Assembly (NCBI RefSeq): GCF_001619875.1
Contig: NZ_LRFC01000023.1
Coordinates: 496,001 to 560,000 of the forward strand
Origin: Fictibacillus phosphorivorans
GTDB taxonomy: Bacteria > Bacillota > Bacilli > Bacillales > Fictibacillaceae
Direction: 5' to 3'
Length of the DNA stretch: 64,000 bases
The position numbers were made by a program, and so were the translations under genes. This document shows positions 36,316 to 45,395 of the stretch, one piece after another. The notes beneath the pieces were generated by a model. It had not been told where the DNA came from. It searched no databases and saw nothing but the letters and a program-made list of their open reading frames with translations. Within the stretch, counting starts at the first letter, position 1, and each line of letters starts with the position of its first letter.

Positions 36316-36943
36316 TATTTAACATCCTCTCTAACTGTTCTATCCGTTTCGTACTTTTTTTCCCGTTTTCCTCTATACCGCCACTTAAGTCGATTCCGTG
36401 TGGATGATACGGCAGCAGCAAAGAAACATTGTCAGGTGTTATTCCACCTGCTATGAAACAAGGTACCCCTTGTTCTTCAGCTTTTTCCATAATGCGTGGA
36501 ACGTCTTTCCAAGAAAAAGGAACACCTGTCCCGCCAAATTGTCCTTTTGATACGCTATCAACGATGATTGCGTCAGAAGCACATCCATATCTTTCTATAT
36601 CTCCAAAAATTTGTTGTCGATAAGGGAGTGCTTTATAAACCTTAACATTCAATTGGTTCTTCAATTTCCCAATCATTTCTATCGATTCATCGCCATGACA
36701 CTGTATGATATCTATAGGCACTTCACTTATGACATCCAGAATTTCTTTCAATGAAGCATTTTGAAAGACTCCGACGAGCTGTTTCGGTTTTCCGTATTTT
36801 TCAATCCATTTCTTCACATCAGAAGGATTCACTTTTCTTTTACTCTCAGCAAAAATAAAACCGATATAGTCAGCATTTGTTTTTACCAATAATCTGTAAT
36901 CTTCCTCTGACTGACTGCCGCAATATTTAATTTGAACAGTCAT
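36293..36943 (-). CDS. trpF: Phosphoribosylanthranilate isomerase
   Basis: TrpF converts phosphoribosylanthranilate to CdRP. The 216-residue barrel has the catalytic cysteine in [11 protein letters not shown], the catalytic aspartate in [15 protein letters not shown] and [11 protein letters not shown] at the phosphate site. It overlaps trpC by 17 bp and trpB by 23 bp. Confidence 0.95.
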   Translation of the reverse strand: MTVQIKYCGSQSEEDYRLLVKTNADYIGFIFAESKRKVNPSDVKKWIEKYGKPKQLVGVFQNASLKEILDVISEVPIDIIQCHGDESIEMIGKLKNQLNVKVYKALPYRQQIFGDIERYGCASDAIIVDSVSKGQFGGTGVPFSWKDVPRIMEKAEEQGVPCFIAGGITPDNVSLLLPYHPHGIDLSGGIEENGKKSTKRIEQLERMLNNDNSNCT

Positions 36944-37703
36944 GGTATAGCTCTCTGATCTTGTTTTCTATTGAGTCCGCCCTCATCAGCGTTTCACCGA
37001 TCAGCATTCCGTTTACATTATGATCAACTAGACTTCTCACTTCCTTGGACGTTTTAATACCGCTCTCACTGATTACAAGTGTTTCCTTTTTTATAGCTGA
37101 TAGAAGAGAAAATGTATGCTCTATATTCGTAGTGAACGTCTTTAGATCGCGGTTATTTATACCGATCATAGACGGATTACAAACATCATAGACTTGCTGT
37201 ATTTCTTCTATGGAATGTACTTCTACTAAACACTCTAAACCGCATTTCTCTGCAAATGCATGCAGATTCTGCAATTGGCTGCTTGTCAAAAATGCCGCAA
37301 TAAGTAAAATCGCATCTGCACCGTTTTCCACACTTTCAATGATCTGCTTTTCATCAATGATAAAATCTTTTCGCAGCAATGGAAGAGATACGTGATTTCG
37401 TATTTCTTTTAAAAATTGAATGTCCCCTTGAAAGAACTTTGAATCTGTTAAGACGGACAAACAGGAAGCCCCTGCTTTTTCATACTGAATGGCGATTTCT
37501 ACCGGATTGAAGTTTTCCTTGATCACACCTTTTGAAGGAGATGCTTTCTTAACTTCAGCAATCAATGCAGGTTTGTTCACTGCCTTTTCGATCTGAGAGG
37601 CAAACGGCCGATGATCTTTGTTTCTAAAATCTAGCTCTCCTTTACTAAATGAAGGCAAAACCGCGATTTCCCTCTCTTTTTGCTCTAAAATTTTAGTTAA
37701 CAT
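36927..37703 (-). CDS. trpC: Indole-3-glycerol phosphate synthase
   Basis: TrpC closes the indole ring. The 258-residue barrel has IAEVKKASPSKGVI (catalytic lysine), LRKDFIID, LECLVEVH (catalytic glutamate) and GINNRDLKTF. The start is taken at ATG 37703 (MLTKILEQK); a start two codons earlier is possible. It overlaps trpD by 11 bp. Confidence 0.95.
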   Translation of the reverse strand: MLTKILEQKEREIAVLPSFSKGELDFRNKDHRPFASQIEKAVNKPALIAEVKKASPSKGVIKENFNPVEIAIQYEKAGASCLSVLTDSKFFQGDIQFLKEIRNHVSLPLLRKDFIIDEKQIIESVENGADAILLIAAFLTSSQLQNLHAFAEKCGLECLVEVHSIEEIQQVYDVCNPSMIGINNRDLKTFTTNIEHTFSLLSAIKKETLVISESGIKTSKEVRSLVDHNVNGMLIGETLMRADSIENKIRELYHDCSN

Positions 37704-38721
37704 GTACATTCGCCTCTCGTTTTGTCATTTCTTGAAGATGATAATAAGCGGATCTGCTTTGTAAACACTGTTTGATGATCTCTGCTCCATCCCGAATACT
37801 TGAGACTCGTTTTGATGCAAAAAGAGCAGCAGCAGCATTTAGGATGACGATGTTTCGAGCTGATTCATTTCCAACACCTTGTAGGATAGAGCGTATTAGT
37901 TCCGCACTTTCATGTTTGTTTTTAACGGTTAGATCACTCAAGTTCCCCCGCTTCAATCCAGCGTCTTCAGGTGTAAAGATAAAGTTAGTAATCGTATTGT
38001 TTTCTACTAAGAACATAACTGTATCACCTGTAATCGAACATTCATCCAAACCTTCTTTACCAGAAACGATGAGTGCTCGTTTGATGCCTAACACTTTTAT
38101 AACTTCTGCAAGCTTCTTCGCCACCTTTTCATTACTTGCTCCAATCAACTGATAGGAAGGTGACATTGGGTTCAATAAAGGCCCTATTGAATTAAAGATT
38201 GTTCGAAATGGAAGCTGTTGACGTAAGAAAGCTACTTTTTTAAGTGATGGATGAAAATATGGTGCGTGTAAAAAAGCGATGTCGTGTTTTAGCAATTGTG
38301 AGTTCGCTTCATAATGATTAGTTGCAGCGGAAATCCCTAATGCTTCTAGTACATCCGAACTGCCGCTTTTTGACGTGACTGCTTTGTTGCCGTGCTTTGC
38401 CACTTTTATTCCAAGAGAAGCCAATATGATGCTGACAGCAGTAGAAATATTAAAAGTCGAAGCACCATCACCGCCCGTTCCACAAGTATCCATAAGTTCT
38501 TGCTGATGAGAAGGGTCTGCTTCTTTAGAAAGGTATCTGATCGCTTTTACAAAACCTGCGATTTCATCAACTGTCTCACCACGAAAGCTCATGATACTTA
38601 AGACAGAGCTCGCTTCTGCGTCAGTTACATTCCCCTTCGCCAGGTTCTCCATGAAAAAGTATGCTTCATTTTCAGTTAATGTATCATGTTTCATTATTTT
38701 TTGAATGATATTGGAAATCAT
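37693..38721 (-). CDS. trpD: Anthranilate phosphoribosyltransferase
   Basis: TrpD adds phosphoribose to anthranilate. The 342-residue protein has DTCGTGGDGASTFNIST (PRPP binding) and KHGNKAVTSKSGSSDVLEALG. The ATG at 38721 follows AAAGGGGTG. It is the first full gene of the operon: no trpE precedes it, and the leader plus a 9-codon frame lie directly upstream. Without trpE elsewhere the pathway would lack anthranilate. Confidence 0.96.
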   Translation of the reverse strand: MISNIIQKIMKHDTLTENEAYFFMENLAKGNVTDAEASSVLSIMSFRGETVDEIAGFVKAIRYLSKEADPSHQQELMDTCGTGGDGASTFNISTAVSIILASLGIKVAKHGNKAVTSKSGSSDVLEALGISAATNHYEANSQLLKHDIAFLHAPYFHPSLKKVAFLRQQLPFRTIFNSIGPLLNPMSPSYQLIGASNEKVAKKLAEVIKVLGIKRALIVSGKEGLDECSITGDTVMFLVENNTITNFIFTPEDAGLKRGNLSDLTVKNKHESAELIRSILQGVGNESARNIVILNAAAALFASKRVSSIRDGAEIIKQCLQSRSAYYHLQEMTKREANVHVN

Positions 38722-38770
38722 CTGAACACCCCTTTTAACGTTTTGTTTGTGTGAATGCAAACCATAACGT

Positions 38771-38800
38771 TCAAGGAGGGTTTTGAAAGGATATATTCAT
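38771..38800 (-). other. 9-codon reading frame at the trpE position
   Basis: ATG at 38800 starts MNISFQNPP then stop, with a strong GGAGGTG 7 bases upstream, just after the trp leader. A second short frame (ATG near 38765) ends overlapping the trpD start as ATGA. These may be remnants of the two ends of a deleted trpE, or a leader peptide. The identification is inference. Confidence 0.4.
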
Positions 38801-38890
38801 ATATCTGCACCTCCGTTAAATACGGAGAATGAGGAGGATTAAAGAGGTCGATCTATTTAGGAACATGTACATTTTTCATATGATGAATAC

Positions 38891-38920
38891 AAAAAAGCCA
38901 TGCAGAAATAACCCGCATGG
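38891..38920 (-). terminator. trp leader attenuator terminator
   Basis: CCATGC (38920-38915) pairs with GCATGG (38903-38898), followed by CTTTTTTG on the minus strand. The adjacent ATATGTACATAT could take part in an alternative antiterminator. Confidence 0.8.
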
Positions 38921-38938
38921 CATATGTACATATCCATT

Positions 38939-39012
38939 CTCGGCTCTGCTCCACTCAAACTCTCTCAACTTGTCTCAACTAGGCTCTAAATTGCTCTAAA
39001 CTATGTGCTCTA
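38939..39012 (-). promoter_or_regulatory. TRAP RNA-binding site in the trp leader
   Basis: About eleven GAG/TAG (one AAG) triplets spaced mostly by 2-3 bases run from TTTAGAGCACATAG to GTGGAGCAGAGCCGAG. This is the pattern bound by the 11-subunit TRAP ring when tryptophan is plentiful, which frees the terminator below. The TRAP gene mtrB is at 45545-45763. Confidence 0.88.
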
Positions 39013-39024
39013 AACTTATCAGTT

Positions 39025-39053
39025 ACATTAAACCATTGTTGTAAATCTGTCAA
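39025..39053 (-). promoter_or_regulatory. trp operon promoter
   Basis: TTGACA (39053-39048) and TAATGT (39030-39025) are 17 bp apart on the minus strand, just upstream of the TRAP site and just after the cheR stop. Confidence 0.75.
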
Positions 39054-39074
39054 CCGATTTGTACGGTTTTCCAA

Positions 39075-39854
39075 TTAACTAAGTTTGCGATAAAAGAAAG
39101 GTTCTACCGATTCCAAATCATACAGACCCGGATTGAAGATCTGTTCTGTACTTCCAACAAACAGAACGCCACCTTTTCGAAGCGCTTTGCTAAACTTTTG
39201 ATACAGAACGGCCTTTGCTTCCTCGGTAAAATAGATCATTACATTTCGGCAAACTATTAAATCGTAATCTGATTCAAACCGATCTGAAAGCAGATTCTGT
39301 TTTTTAAAGGTAACGTGCTTTTTTACGGAATCTGAAACTCTTATTCCGAGTTCCTCTTTAGCAGTATGTCGTACTCTTTTATCGCTGGGTACATCTTTTA
39401 ATGCTTTTTCGAAATAAAACCCTTTTTTAGCTTGCTCTAATACTTGTTGATCTAAGTCTGTAGCTAGGATTGAAAAGCGTGATAGGTTTGTTTGATAATC
39501 AGATAACATCATCGAGAGGCTGTAGGGCTCTTCTCCTGTGGAGCAGGCTGCACTCCACACCTTTAATGATGATCTGTCTTCTACCAACAATGGGATGATT
39601 TTTTTTTCGAGCACATCCCACCTTGCAGGATTTCGGTAAAATTCAGAAACATTAATCGTCATCCGGTCTAAAAACTCAATAAGCAGTTCCGGATTTTTTT
39701 TAAGTGATTGATAATAATCAGAAAAAGTACCGTACGAACGTTTGTCGCGCAGTGCAATGAGTCTGCGCTTCATTTGTGCTTCTTTGTATAATGAAAGATC
39801 AATTCCCGTTTGATCATAAATGCTTTTTTTAAAATCTTCGTAGTCGCGATCCAT
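39075..39854 (-). CDS. cheR: Chemotaxis protein methyltransferase CheR
   Basis: CheR methylates glutamates of chemoreceptors using S-adenosylmethionine. The 259-residue protein has an all-helical N-terminal domain (1-75) and a methyltransferase domain with SAACSTGEEPYSLSM, the NVSEFYRNP arm and LIVCRNVMIYF. The ATG at 39854 follows GGAGAG. In B. subtilis aroF, aroB, aroH and trpE lie between cheR and trpD; here only the trp leader does. Confidence 0.94.
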   Translation of the reverse strand: MDRDYEDFKKSIYDQTGIDLSLYKEAQMKRRLIALRDKRSYGTFSDYYQSLKKNPELLIEFLDRMTINVSEFYRNPARWDVLEKKIIPLLVEDRSSLKVWSAACSTGEEPYSLSMMLSDYQTNLSRFSILATDLDQQVLEQAKKGFYFEKALKDVPSDKRVRHTAKEELGIRVSDSVKKHVTFKKQNLLSDRFESDYDLIVCRNVMIYFTEEAKAVLYQKFSKALRKGGVLFVGSTEQIFNPGLYDLESVEPFFYRKLS

Positions 39855-39986
39855 ATGTCTCTCTCCAATTCACTGCTTTCGAAAAATAGTTTCTATCCCT
39901 ATATATCGGTGGCTGATACAAATTGTTACATAGCAGAAGCGGTAACATTTGCTGGCGGTGTCGATTTATGTCATTTGAAGTCGACT

Positions 39987-40090
39987 TGTCAATAAAATAG
40001 CTAAAAGAGTGAAATGATCTAGTAAATTGGTCAAATTATTACTGATTATGGTGAAATTATGGTGTATTTCGTCAAATTAATCATTTCCCG
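39987..40090 (-). repeat. Phased repeat array C (five 20-21 bp units)
   Basis: On the plus strand units start at 39987, 40008, 40029, 40050 and 40070 (TGTCAATAA, AGTGAAATGATC, GGTCAAATTATT, GGTGAAATTATG, CGTCAAATTAATC), with lengths 21, 21, 21, 20 and 21. Read on the minus strand the unit is ATAATTTSACNAAAT, the same as array B. It fills most of the gap between the ndk terminator and cheR, and its last unit gives a TTGACA that could be a -35 box for cheR. Confidence 0.75.
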
Positions 40091-40110
40091 TAGAAGGGCA
40101 TTTTCTTAAA

Positions 40111-40138
40111 ATAAAAAAACCGGCGCGGCGGCCGGTTA
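40111..40138 (-). terminator. ndk terminator
   Basis: AACCGG pairs with CCGGTT in a GC-rich stem, followed by eight T on the minus strand. Confidence 0.88.
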
Positions 40139-40161
40139 AACGCTTTCATTTTGTAATAATA

Positions 40162-40605
40162 TTAAATCCAGACTGCAACTGCCTTATCGTAAGACACGAG
40201 TTCTTCTTCTTTGAAGAAAAGACCGATTTCACGGACAGCGCTTTCAGCAGAATCAGATCCATGAATAATGTTGTTGCTAACTTGTACCGCATAGTCTCCG
40301 CGGATTGAACCAGGAGCAGCGTCAGCTGGGTTTGTTTTCCCCATCATGTTACGAGCTGTTAAAATAACGTCTTTACCTTCCCAAACCATAGCAAATACTG
40401 GACCGGAAGTAATAAAATCAACAAGTTCTCCGAAGAACGGACGCTCTTTGTGCTCACCATAATGTTCTTTTGCAAGATCTTCAGAAATGTTCATTAGCTT
40501 AGCACCAACAAGCTGAAAACCTTTCTTTTCAAAACGGGATACGATTTCTCCGATTAACGCACGTTGAACACCATCAGGTTTTACCATTAGAAACGTTTTT
40601 TCCAT
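40162..40605 (-). CDS. ndk: Nucleoside diphosphate kinase
   Basis: Ndk equilibrates nucleoside di- and triphosphates. The 147-residue protein starts [15 protein letters not shown] and has the active histidine in [13 protein letters not shown]. The ATG at 40605 follows AGGAGAGGG. It lies 84 bp after hepT, the usual hepT-ndk-cheR order. Confidence 0.97.
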   Translation of the reverse strand: MEKTFLMVKPDGVQRALIGEIVSRFEKKGFQLVGAKLMNISEDLAKEHYGEHKERPFFGELVDFITSGPVFAMVWEGKDVILTARNMMGKTNPADAAPGSIRGDYAVQVSNNIIHGSDSAESAVREIGLFFKEEELVSYDKAVAVWI

Positions 40606-40689
40606 GCATTCCCTCTCCTATCATCTATGTATATGTGGGACAAGTTCCCCAGAGAAATCGTACCAAAAATTTTAAAAATTAGCAATCAC

Positions 40690-41655
40690 TCAAAATTTTC
40701 GACCAGCGATAAAATCTGCTACTTTTAACAGACTATCCCTTGCATCCGTTTCAGGTAAAGAAGCAGCAGCTAGTTTTGCACGCTTTAAATATTTATCAGA
40801 AATCTCTGTTGCGTACTCAATACCGCCAAGACGTTTAATATCTTTTAGAAGTTCTGCGAGTAAATCAGGATCGTTTGTTTCGTAGTATACATTTAATTTT
40901 TCTTTGAACTCTGGATACTGTCTCATCGTGTACAGTACGGGCAAGGTTAAGTTTCCTTGTTTCAGATCACTTCCTGCTGGTTTGCCCAGTTGTTTCTCAG
41001 ATGCCGTAAAATCCAAAATATCATCTGTAATTTGAAAGGCCATGCCAACACAAAAGCCAAAATCATATAATTTTTTCTGTAGTGAAACATCCACCTTTGA
41101 AGTGATGGCACCTAACTGACAGCTCAAAGCAATCAAAAGAGCTGTTTTTCTTTTTATACGCTTAAAATACTTTCTTACATTTTGATCAGTATCATACTGT
41201 TCATTGATCTGCTCGATCTCGCCTAGACACATTTCTTTCATACCTTGTGCAAGAATTTGATGAGCACGAGGGATATTTATTTCAGACATAAGTTTTAAAG
41301 CGGATGCGAAGATAAAATCTCCTGTATACATGGCGATTTTATTATCATATTTTGCTTTAACCGTTTCTCTTCCCCGTCTCATATCAGCATCATCCACTAC
41401 ATCATCATGTACGAGGGAAGCCATATGAATCAATTCAAGTGCAGCAGCTGGCTTTTTGATCTGCTGAATATTATAGGTTCCAAATTGAGCAGAAAGAAGG
41501 ACAAATACAGGGCGAATTCTCTTTCCCCCTGCTTTTAACAGTTCAACACCAGCTGTATGAATTAATGTCTGATCAGAACGAACAGATTGTACGAGCTGAT
41601 CTTCAATTTGCTGCAAATCTTTTTTTAAAAATGAGTATAAGTCCTTTAACTTCAC
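40690..41655 (-). CDS. hepT: Heptaprenyl diphosphate synthase component II
   Basis: HepT is the catalytic subunit that, with HepS, extends the isoprenoid chain of menaquinone. The 321-residue protein has both aspartate-rich motifs, HDDVVDDADMRRG and QITDDILDFTAS, and GGKRIRP. The start is GTG at 41655 behind AGGGTGA. It lies 22 bp after mqnA, in an operon with hepS and menG. Confidence 0.94.
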   Translation of the reverse strand: MKLKDLYSFLKKDLQQIEDQLVQSVRSDQTLIHTAGVELLKAGGKRIRPVFVLLSAQFGTYNIQQIKKPAAALELIHMASLVHDDVVDDADMRRGRETVKAKYDNKIAMYTGDFIFASALKLMSEINIPRAHQILAQGMKEMCLGEIEQINEQYDTDQNVRKYFKRIKRKTALLIALSCQLGAITSKVDVSLQKKLYDFGFCVGMAFQITDDILDFTASEKQLGKPAGSDLKQGNLTLPVLYTMRQYPEFKEKLNVYYETNDPDLLAELLKDIKRLGGIEYATEISDKYLKRAKLAAASLPETDARDSLLKVADFIAGRKF

Positions 41656-41677
41656 TTTTGTTTCACCCTATCGCCCG

Positions 41678-42505
41678 TTACTTATACGAATACTTCAAGA
41701 TAGAGGGCATTGTCTTTAACAATCCGCACTCTACAGCTAGCTGAAAATAAAGGTTTAATCCTTTTTCATGTTCGCCACTAAACTGATAATTTAATCCATT
41801 AAAATAAGATTCCCAAAACTGAAAAGTACCTCCATGCTCTGTTAGCACTCGCTTTATGACAGGTACAAATTTTTCTCTTTGACAGCGTTCTTTGCTCTCG
41901 ATCATACTTTTTCCAACATACGAAAGAAGAGACCCTTTTTCTGTTTCCATCTCATTGCGATAAGCCATTACGGCAAAAATCATAGGTAGCCCAGTTTGCT
42001 GATACCAGATCTCCCCAAGATCATAAACATGATAAGCCCCACTTTTACGATATGCGGATATTGCATCATCACCGATAAGAAGACACGCATCGTAATGCTC
42101 AAGCATTTTTTCGAAATGAGGTGTTTCCACTTGATACGAAACTTGAACACCATAAAAACGATCTAAAATAATTTTCAATAGTGCAACCGATGTTTCCGAG
42201 CTTGAAGTTAAAGCGATCTTTTTATCGCTTAAGTCCTCGATTTTATATTTTGAAAATAGAAAGATAGAGTTTACTCTTCCGTAAGAAGACACGGAAAGAT
42301 CAGGAACCAGACTGTAATGATCAGCATTTTTTCCAAAAGAAAAAGATGAAATGCCGCCGATATCCACTAACTGGTTCTCCATTAAAGCATTTATTCTTGA
42401 TGGAACAGCATGTGTAATCGTTACACCTTGATCCATCAGATGTTCTCTATCTAAATAATAATAGAGGGGTATTATGTTTGTGTAGCTGATTTCCCCGATG
42501 TTCAT
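41678..42505 (-). CDS. mqnA: Chorismate dehydratase MqnA (futalosine pathway)
   Basis: MqnA converts chorismate to 3-enolpyruvylbenzoate, the entry to the futalosine route of menaquinone. The 275-residue periplasmic-binding-like fold has MNIGEISYTNIIPLYYYL, VPSRINALMENQLVDIGGISS and GLPMIFAVMAYR, the MqnA pattern. It replaces nothing in the B. subtilis hepS-menG-hepT cluster but is inserted with ubiX and ubiA. It suggests this organism makes menaquinone through futalosine instead of, or besides, the Men pathway; mqnB-E are not in the window. Confidence 0.9.
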   Translation of the reverse strand: MNIGEISYTNIIPLYYYLDREHLMDQGVTITHAVPSRINALMENQLVDIGGISSFSFGKNADHYSLVPDLSVSSYGRVNSIFLFSKYKIEDLSDKKIALTSSSETSVALLKIILDRFYGVQVSYQVETPHFEKMLEHYDACLLIGDDAISAYRKSGAYHVYDLGEIWYQQTGLPMIFAVMAYRNEMETEKGSLLSYVGKSMIESKERCQREKFVPVIKRVLTEHGGTFQFWESYFNGLNYQFSGEHEKGLNLYFQLAVECGLLKTMPSILKYSYK

Positions 42506-42511
42506 AATCTA

Positions 42512-43102
42512 TCAGTCTCCCCAGCGTGTAAACAATTCGTGATGCACACCTAAGTTGTCCAAAACTTTTCCTACTAAAAAGTTTACAAGGTCATCCATCG
42601 ACTTAGGCAGGTGATAAAAACCTGGCATGGCAGGGACAATCTTCCCTCCAGCTTCTGTTACTTTTAACATGTTTTCAAGATGTATTTTATGAAGCGGTGT
42701 TTCTCTAGGCACGACTATCAGTTTGCGGCTCTCTTTCAACATAACATCTGCCGTACGTTCTAGTAGATTGCCAGATGCACCATGCGCAATACCAGAGAGA
42801 GTTCCCATTGAACAAGGAATGATGACCATCCCATCGTTCTGATATGAACCACTGGCGATTGGTGCATTAAAGTCACGCAATGTGTGGTAATAAAAACGTT
42901 CTTTGCCATATGAAGCAAAATGTTTTTCAATACATTCTTCACGATTATCTGTATTCCACAACAATTCTTCTCTAAACACTTGCCAACCTGCTTCCGTTAC
43001 AACAAGATGCAGTTTATGCCCGCTTTTTAAAATTTCTTGAGCAAGCCTTACGCCGTATACGGCACCACTTGCTCCTGTAATTCCTATTGTAAATGTCTTC
43101 AT
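42512..43102 (-). CDS. ubiX: UbiX-type flavin prenyltransferase
   Basis: UbiX prenylates FMN to make the cofactor of UbiD-type decarboxylases. The 196-residue flavoprotein has TIGITGASGAVYGVRLAQ, the PCSMGTLSGIAHGASGNLLERTADV motif and LIVVPRETPLH. In the futalosine route it would support decarboxylation of the prenylated 1,4-dihydroxy-6-naphthoate. It overlaps ubiA by 4 bp and lies 6 bp before mqnA. Confidence 0.93.
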   Translation of the reverse strand: MKTFTIGITGASGAVYGVRLAQEILKSGHKLHLVVTEAGWQVFREELLWNTDNREECIEKHFASYGKERFYYHTLRDFNAPIASGSYQNDGMVIIPCSMGTLSGIAHGASGNLLERTADVMLKESRKLIVVPRETPLHKIHLENMLKVTEAGGKIVPAMPGFYHLPKSMDDLVNFLVGKVLDNLGVHHELFTRWGD

Positions 43103-43962
43103 AGTAAAAGGTCCCCTATTGAAAAAATAAACATAACGACACTTAAGATACCGTTCATTGTAAAAAATGCTACATCCAATTTGGACAAGTCATGGGGTTT
43201 TACGAGTGAATGTTCATAGACCATGATCGCTCCAGAGATGAATACACCCAGGTAATAGACCCACCCCATCCCTGACACAATACCAAGTGAAATAAAAGCT
43301 ATAAAACTAGCAACATGCAGCCACTTAGCTGCCTTCAAAGCGTTTGAGATGCCAAACGCAGAAGGAATAGAGTACAGGCCATGTGATTTATCATAGTCAG
43401 CATCTTGTGTAGCATAGATCACGTCAAACCCCGCTGTCCAGAACAGAACACCAAAGAATAGCAAAAAAGCTTCTGGACTCAGTGTCCCTGTTGCACCAAC
43501 CCAACCACCAAGAGGTGCTAGTGCAATCGTAATGCCTAAAACAATATGGCATAAATAAGTAAATCGCTTCGTATATGAATAAATGACAAGAAAAAAGACA
43601 GCCAACGGCAGCAGTTTCACTGAAAGAAAATTTAATTGATAGGCACTGACGAATAATAGTGCAAGAGAAGCAGCTATAAATACGTACACTTCACCTCTGT
43701 TTAACAGCTTTGCCGGAATAGCCCGTGTTTTCGTTCTTGGATTTGCTCCATCAATCTCTGAATCTATCGCACGGTTAAGTGCCATCGCAGAACTCCTTGC
43801 ACCAACCATAGCAAGCGTAATCCAAATCCATTCTATTAATAAAGGCATAGATCCTTCCTCAACAATGTTTCCCATGATTGCCCCTAAAAAAGCGAACGGA
43901 AGAGCAAAGATGGTATGCTCAAACTTAATCATTTCTAAAATTATCTTTAATTTATTCCACAC
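43099..43962 (-). CDS. UbiA-family prenyltransferase (MqnP-like)
   Basis: This integral membrane enzyme (287 residues, eight or nine helices) attaches the polyprenyl chain to the aromatic ring. The first aspartate-rich motif is ALNRAIDSEIDGANPRT and the second DADYDKSHGLYSIP. It belongs to the 4-hydroxybenzoate/6-hydroxynaphthoate polyprenyltransferase group; with mqnA and ubiX the likely acceptor is 1,4-dihydroxy-6-naphthoate. GTG 43962 (VWNKLKI) is chosen, as it lies 16 bp after menG; the frame extends to 44016. Confidence 0.88.
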   Translation of the reverse strand: MWNKLKIILEMIKFEHTIFALPFAFLGAIMGNIVEEGSMPLLIEWIWITLAMVGARSSAMALNRAIDSEIDGANPRTKTRAIPAKLLNRGEVYVFIAASLALLFVSAYQLNFLSVKLLPLAVFFLVIYSYTKRFTYLCHIVLGITIALAPLGGWVGATGTLSPEAFLLFFGVLFWTAGFDVIYATQDADYDKSHGLYSIPSAFGISNALKAAKWLHVASFIAFISLGIVSGMGWVYYLGVFISGAIMVYEHSLVKPHDLSKLDVAFFTMNGILSVVMFIFSIGDLLL

Positions 43963-43978
43963 ACTGCAACGCTCTCTT

Positions 43979-44683
43979 CTATTGCTGTTTTTTCCCGGTA
44001 TGCATGGCGGCAGCACCTAGAGCATACGATTTAACTTCAACGTTAGACAAACCTGCCTCTTTAAATAATTCTTTAAGTTCTTCTTTTGTTAAAAACGCTT
44101 CTGTTGATTCTTGAAGCCATGCGTATTCCTGATAGCTTTTAGCGAACAATTTGCCAAACACTGGCATGATGTACGTAAAATAAAATGTAAAGAGCTGCTT
44201 AAAAACAGGCACGGTCGGGTGAGACGTTTCCAGACAAACCACTCTGCCGCCTGGCTTTACAACTCGAGCCATCTCTTTAAGTGCCTGAAGGTAATCAGGA
44301 ACATTTCTAAGGCCAAATCCTATCGTTACATAATCAAACGAATTATCCTCAAATGGTAGCTCCATCGCATTTCCATGAATAAAGGCGACTTGAGGTGAAG
44401 TGCGTACCTTTAGCTTTTCAATCCCAACGTTTAGCATGTTCTGACTAAAGTCTAATCCGATAACTTTGCCCTTAATCCCAACCGCTTCAGCAAGGGCAAA
44501 TGTCCATTCTCCCGTACCACAGCAAACATCCAAACAGTGATTTCCAGGTTGGACTTTCATTCTCTTCATCGTATCTTTACGCCATTTACTATGCTGTTTA
44601 AACGAGATTAAATCGTTCATATAATCGTACTGATCCGAGATCTTTTCAAATACAGAGTGAACCCTTTCTTCTTTGCTCAACAT
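43979..44683 (-). CDS. menG: Demethylmenaquinone methyltransferase
   Basis: MenG (formerly ubiE/menH/gerCB) performs the last methylation of menaquinone. The 234-residue protein has [26 protein letters not shown] and the family signature [16 protein letters not shown]. It serves both the Men and futalosine routes. It lies 4 bp after hepS. Confidence 0.94.
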   Translation of the reverse strand: MLSKEERVHSVFEKISDQYDYMNDLISFKQHSKWRKDTMKRMKVQPGNHCLDVCCGTGEWTFALAEAVGIKGKVIGLDFSQNMLNVGIEKLKVRTSPQVAFIHGNAMELPFEDNSFDYVTIGFGLRNVPDYLQALKEMARVVKPGGRVVCLETSHPTVPVFKQLFTFYFTYIMPVFGKLFAKSYQEYAWLQESTEAFLTKEELKELFKEAGLSNVEVKSYALGAAAMHTGKKQQ

Positions 44684-44687
44684 CGGA

Positions 44688-45395
44688 TTACCCCTCTCCT
44701 AACATTAAGTCATTTTCACTGCCTGTTTCGATGCTATATCCTTCTCTATGAAACATGAGGGGTATTTCAACATCTTTGTGTTTCAATTCCTTTTCACACG
44801 TTTTCAAATAATTCAATTGTTCTTCACTCAACTGTCTTCTCATTTCAGTATTCCTGTACCGAGAAACAAGAAGATAGCGCTCAATAAAAGGGATGTATGT
44901 ATGCAGACCAAATGATTCTGCTGCTTTTGTAAATAATAGACTTTCAATTCTCTGCACGTTCTTCAAGTATTCAACACTGCCGTTTAACAGCTTATCTTGT
45001 TTATGCAGATTTGCTTTATGTTCGTTAATACTCTGCACAGCACTTGATAATTTGGAGATCAGATCTAAGTTTTCACAACGCGCTAACAGAAGATAGTATA
45101 AACTGCTGAAATAGTCGCCTGATAAAACGACAAGCTGCCTATTCTTTTTATTGGCTGTAATATGATTCTCTAGAATATCATCATGGCGGTCTAAAGCAGA
45201 CTGAATTAAGAGAATAGAACTGAAATATTCCGCTTCTACAGCCTCATTTAGTTCCAGTTCACGGAGCAGACAGTACGTGATAAATACCTTTGATTCACTA
45301 AAAACTGGAGGTTGAATATAACGTTCCACATAGCTGTGCTGCATCAATAAAAGTGTATGCTGTTTTAAGCGTTGAATTTGTTCCATGGTGTTCAT
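44688..45395 (-). CDS. hepS: Heptaprenyl diphosphate synthase component I
   Basis: HepS is the non-catalytic partner of HepT and sets product length. The 235-residue all-helical protein matches HepS in pattern ([29 protein letters not shown]) and in position after mtrB. ATG 45395 (MNTMEQIQ) follows TGGAGGG; the upstream start at 45419 lacks a site. It is the first gene of the hepS-menG-ubiA-ubiX-mqnA-hepT operon. Confidence 0.9.
   Translation of the reverse strand: MNTMEQIQRLKQHTLLLMQHSYVERYIQPPVFSESKVFITYCLLRELELNEAVEAEYFSSILLIQSALDRHDDILENHITANKKNRQLVVLSGDYFSSLYYLLLARCENLDLISKLSSAVQSINEHKANLHKQDKLLNGSVEYLKNVQRIESLLFTKAAESFGLHTYIPFIERYLLVSRYRNTEMRRQLSEEQLNYLKTCEKELKHKDVEIPLMFHREGYSIETGSENDLMLGEG

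Noticed and set aside
38722-39074. T-box or peptide-type attenuator for the trp operon
   Set aside because: No T-box sequence and no Trp-rich leader peptide; the (G/U)AG repeats plus the mtrB gene support TRAP control instead.
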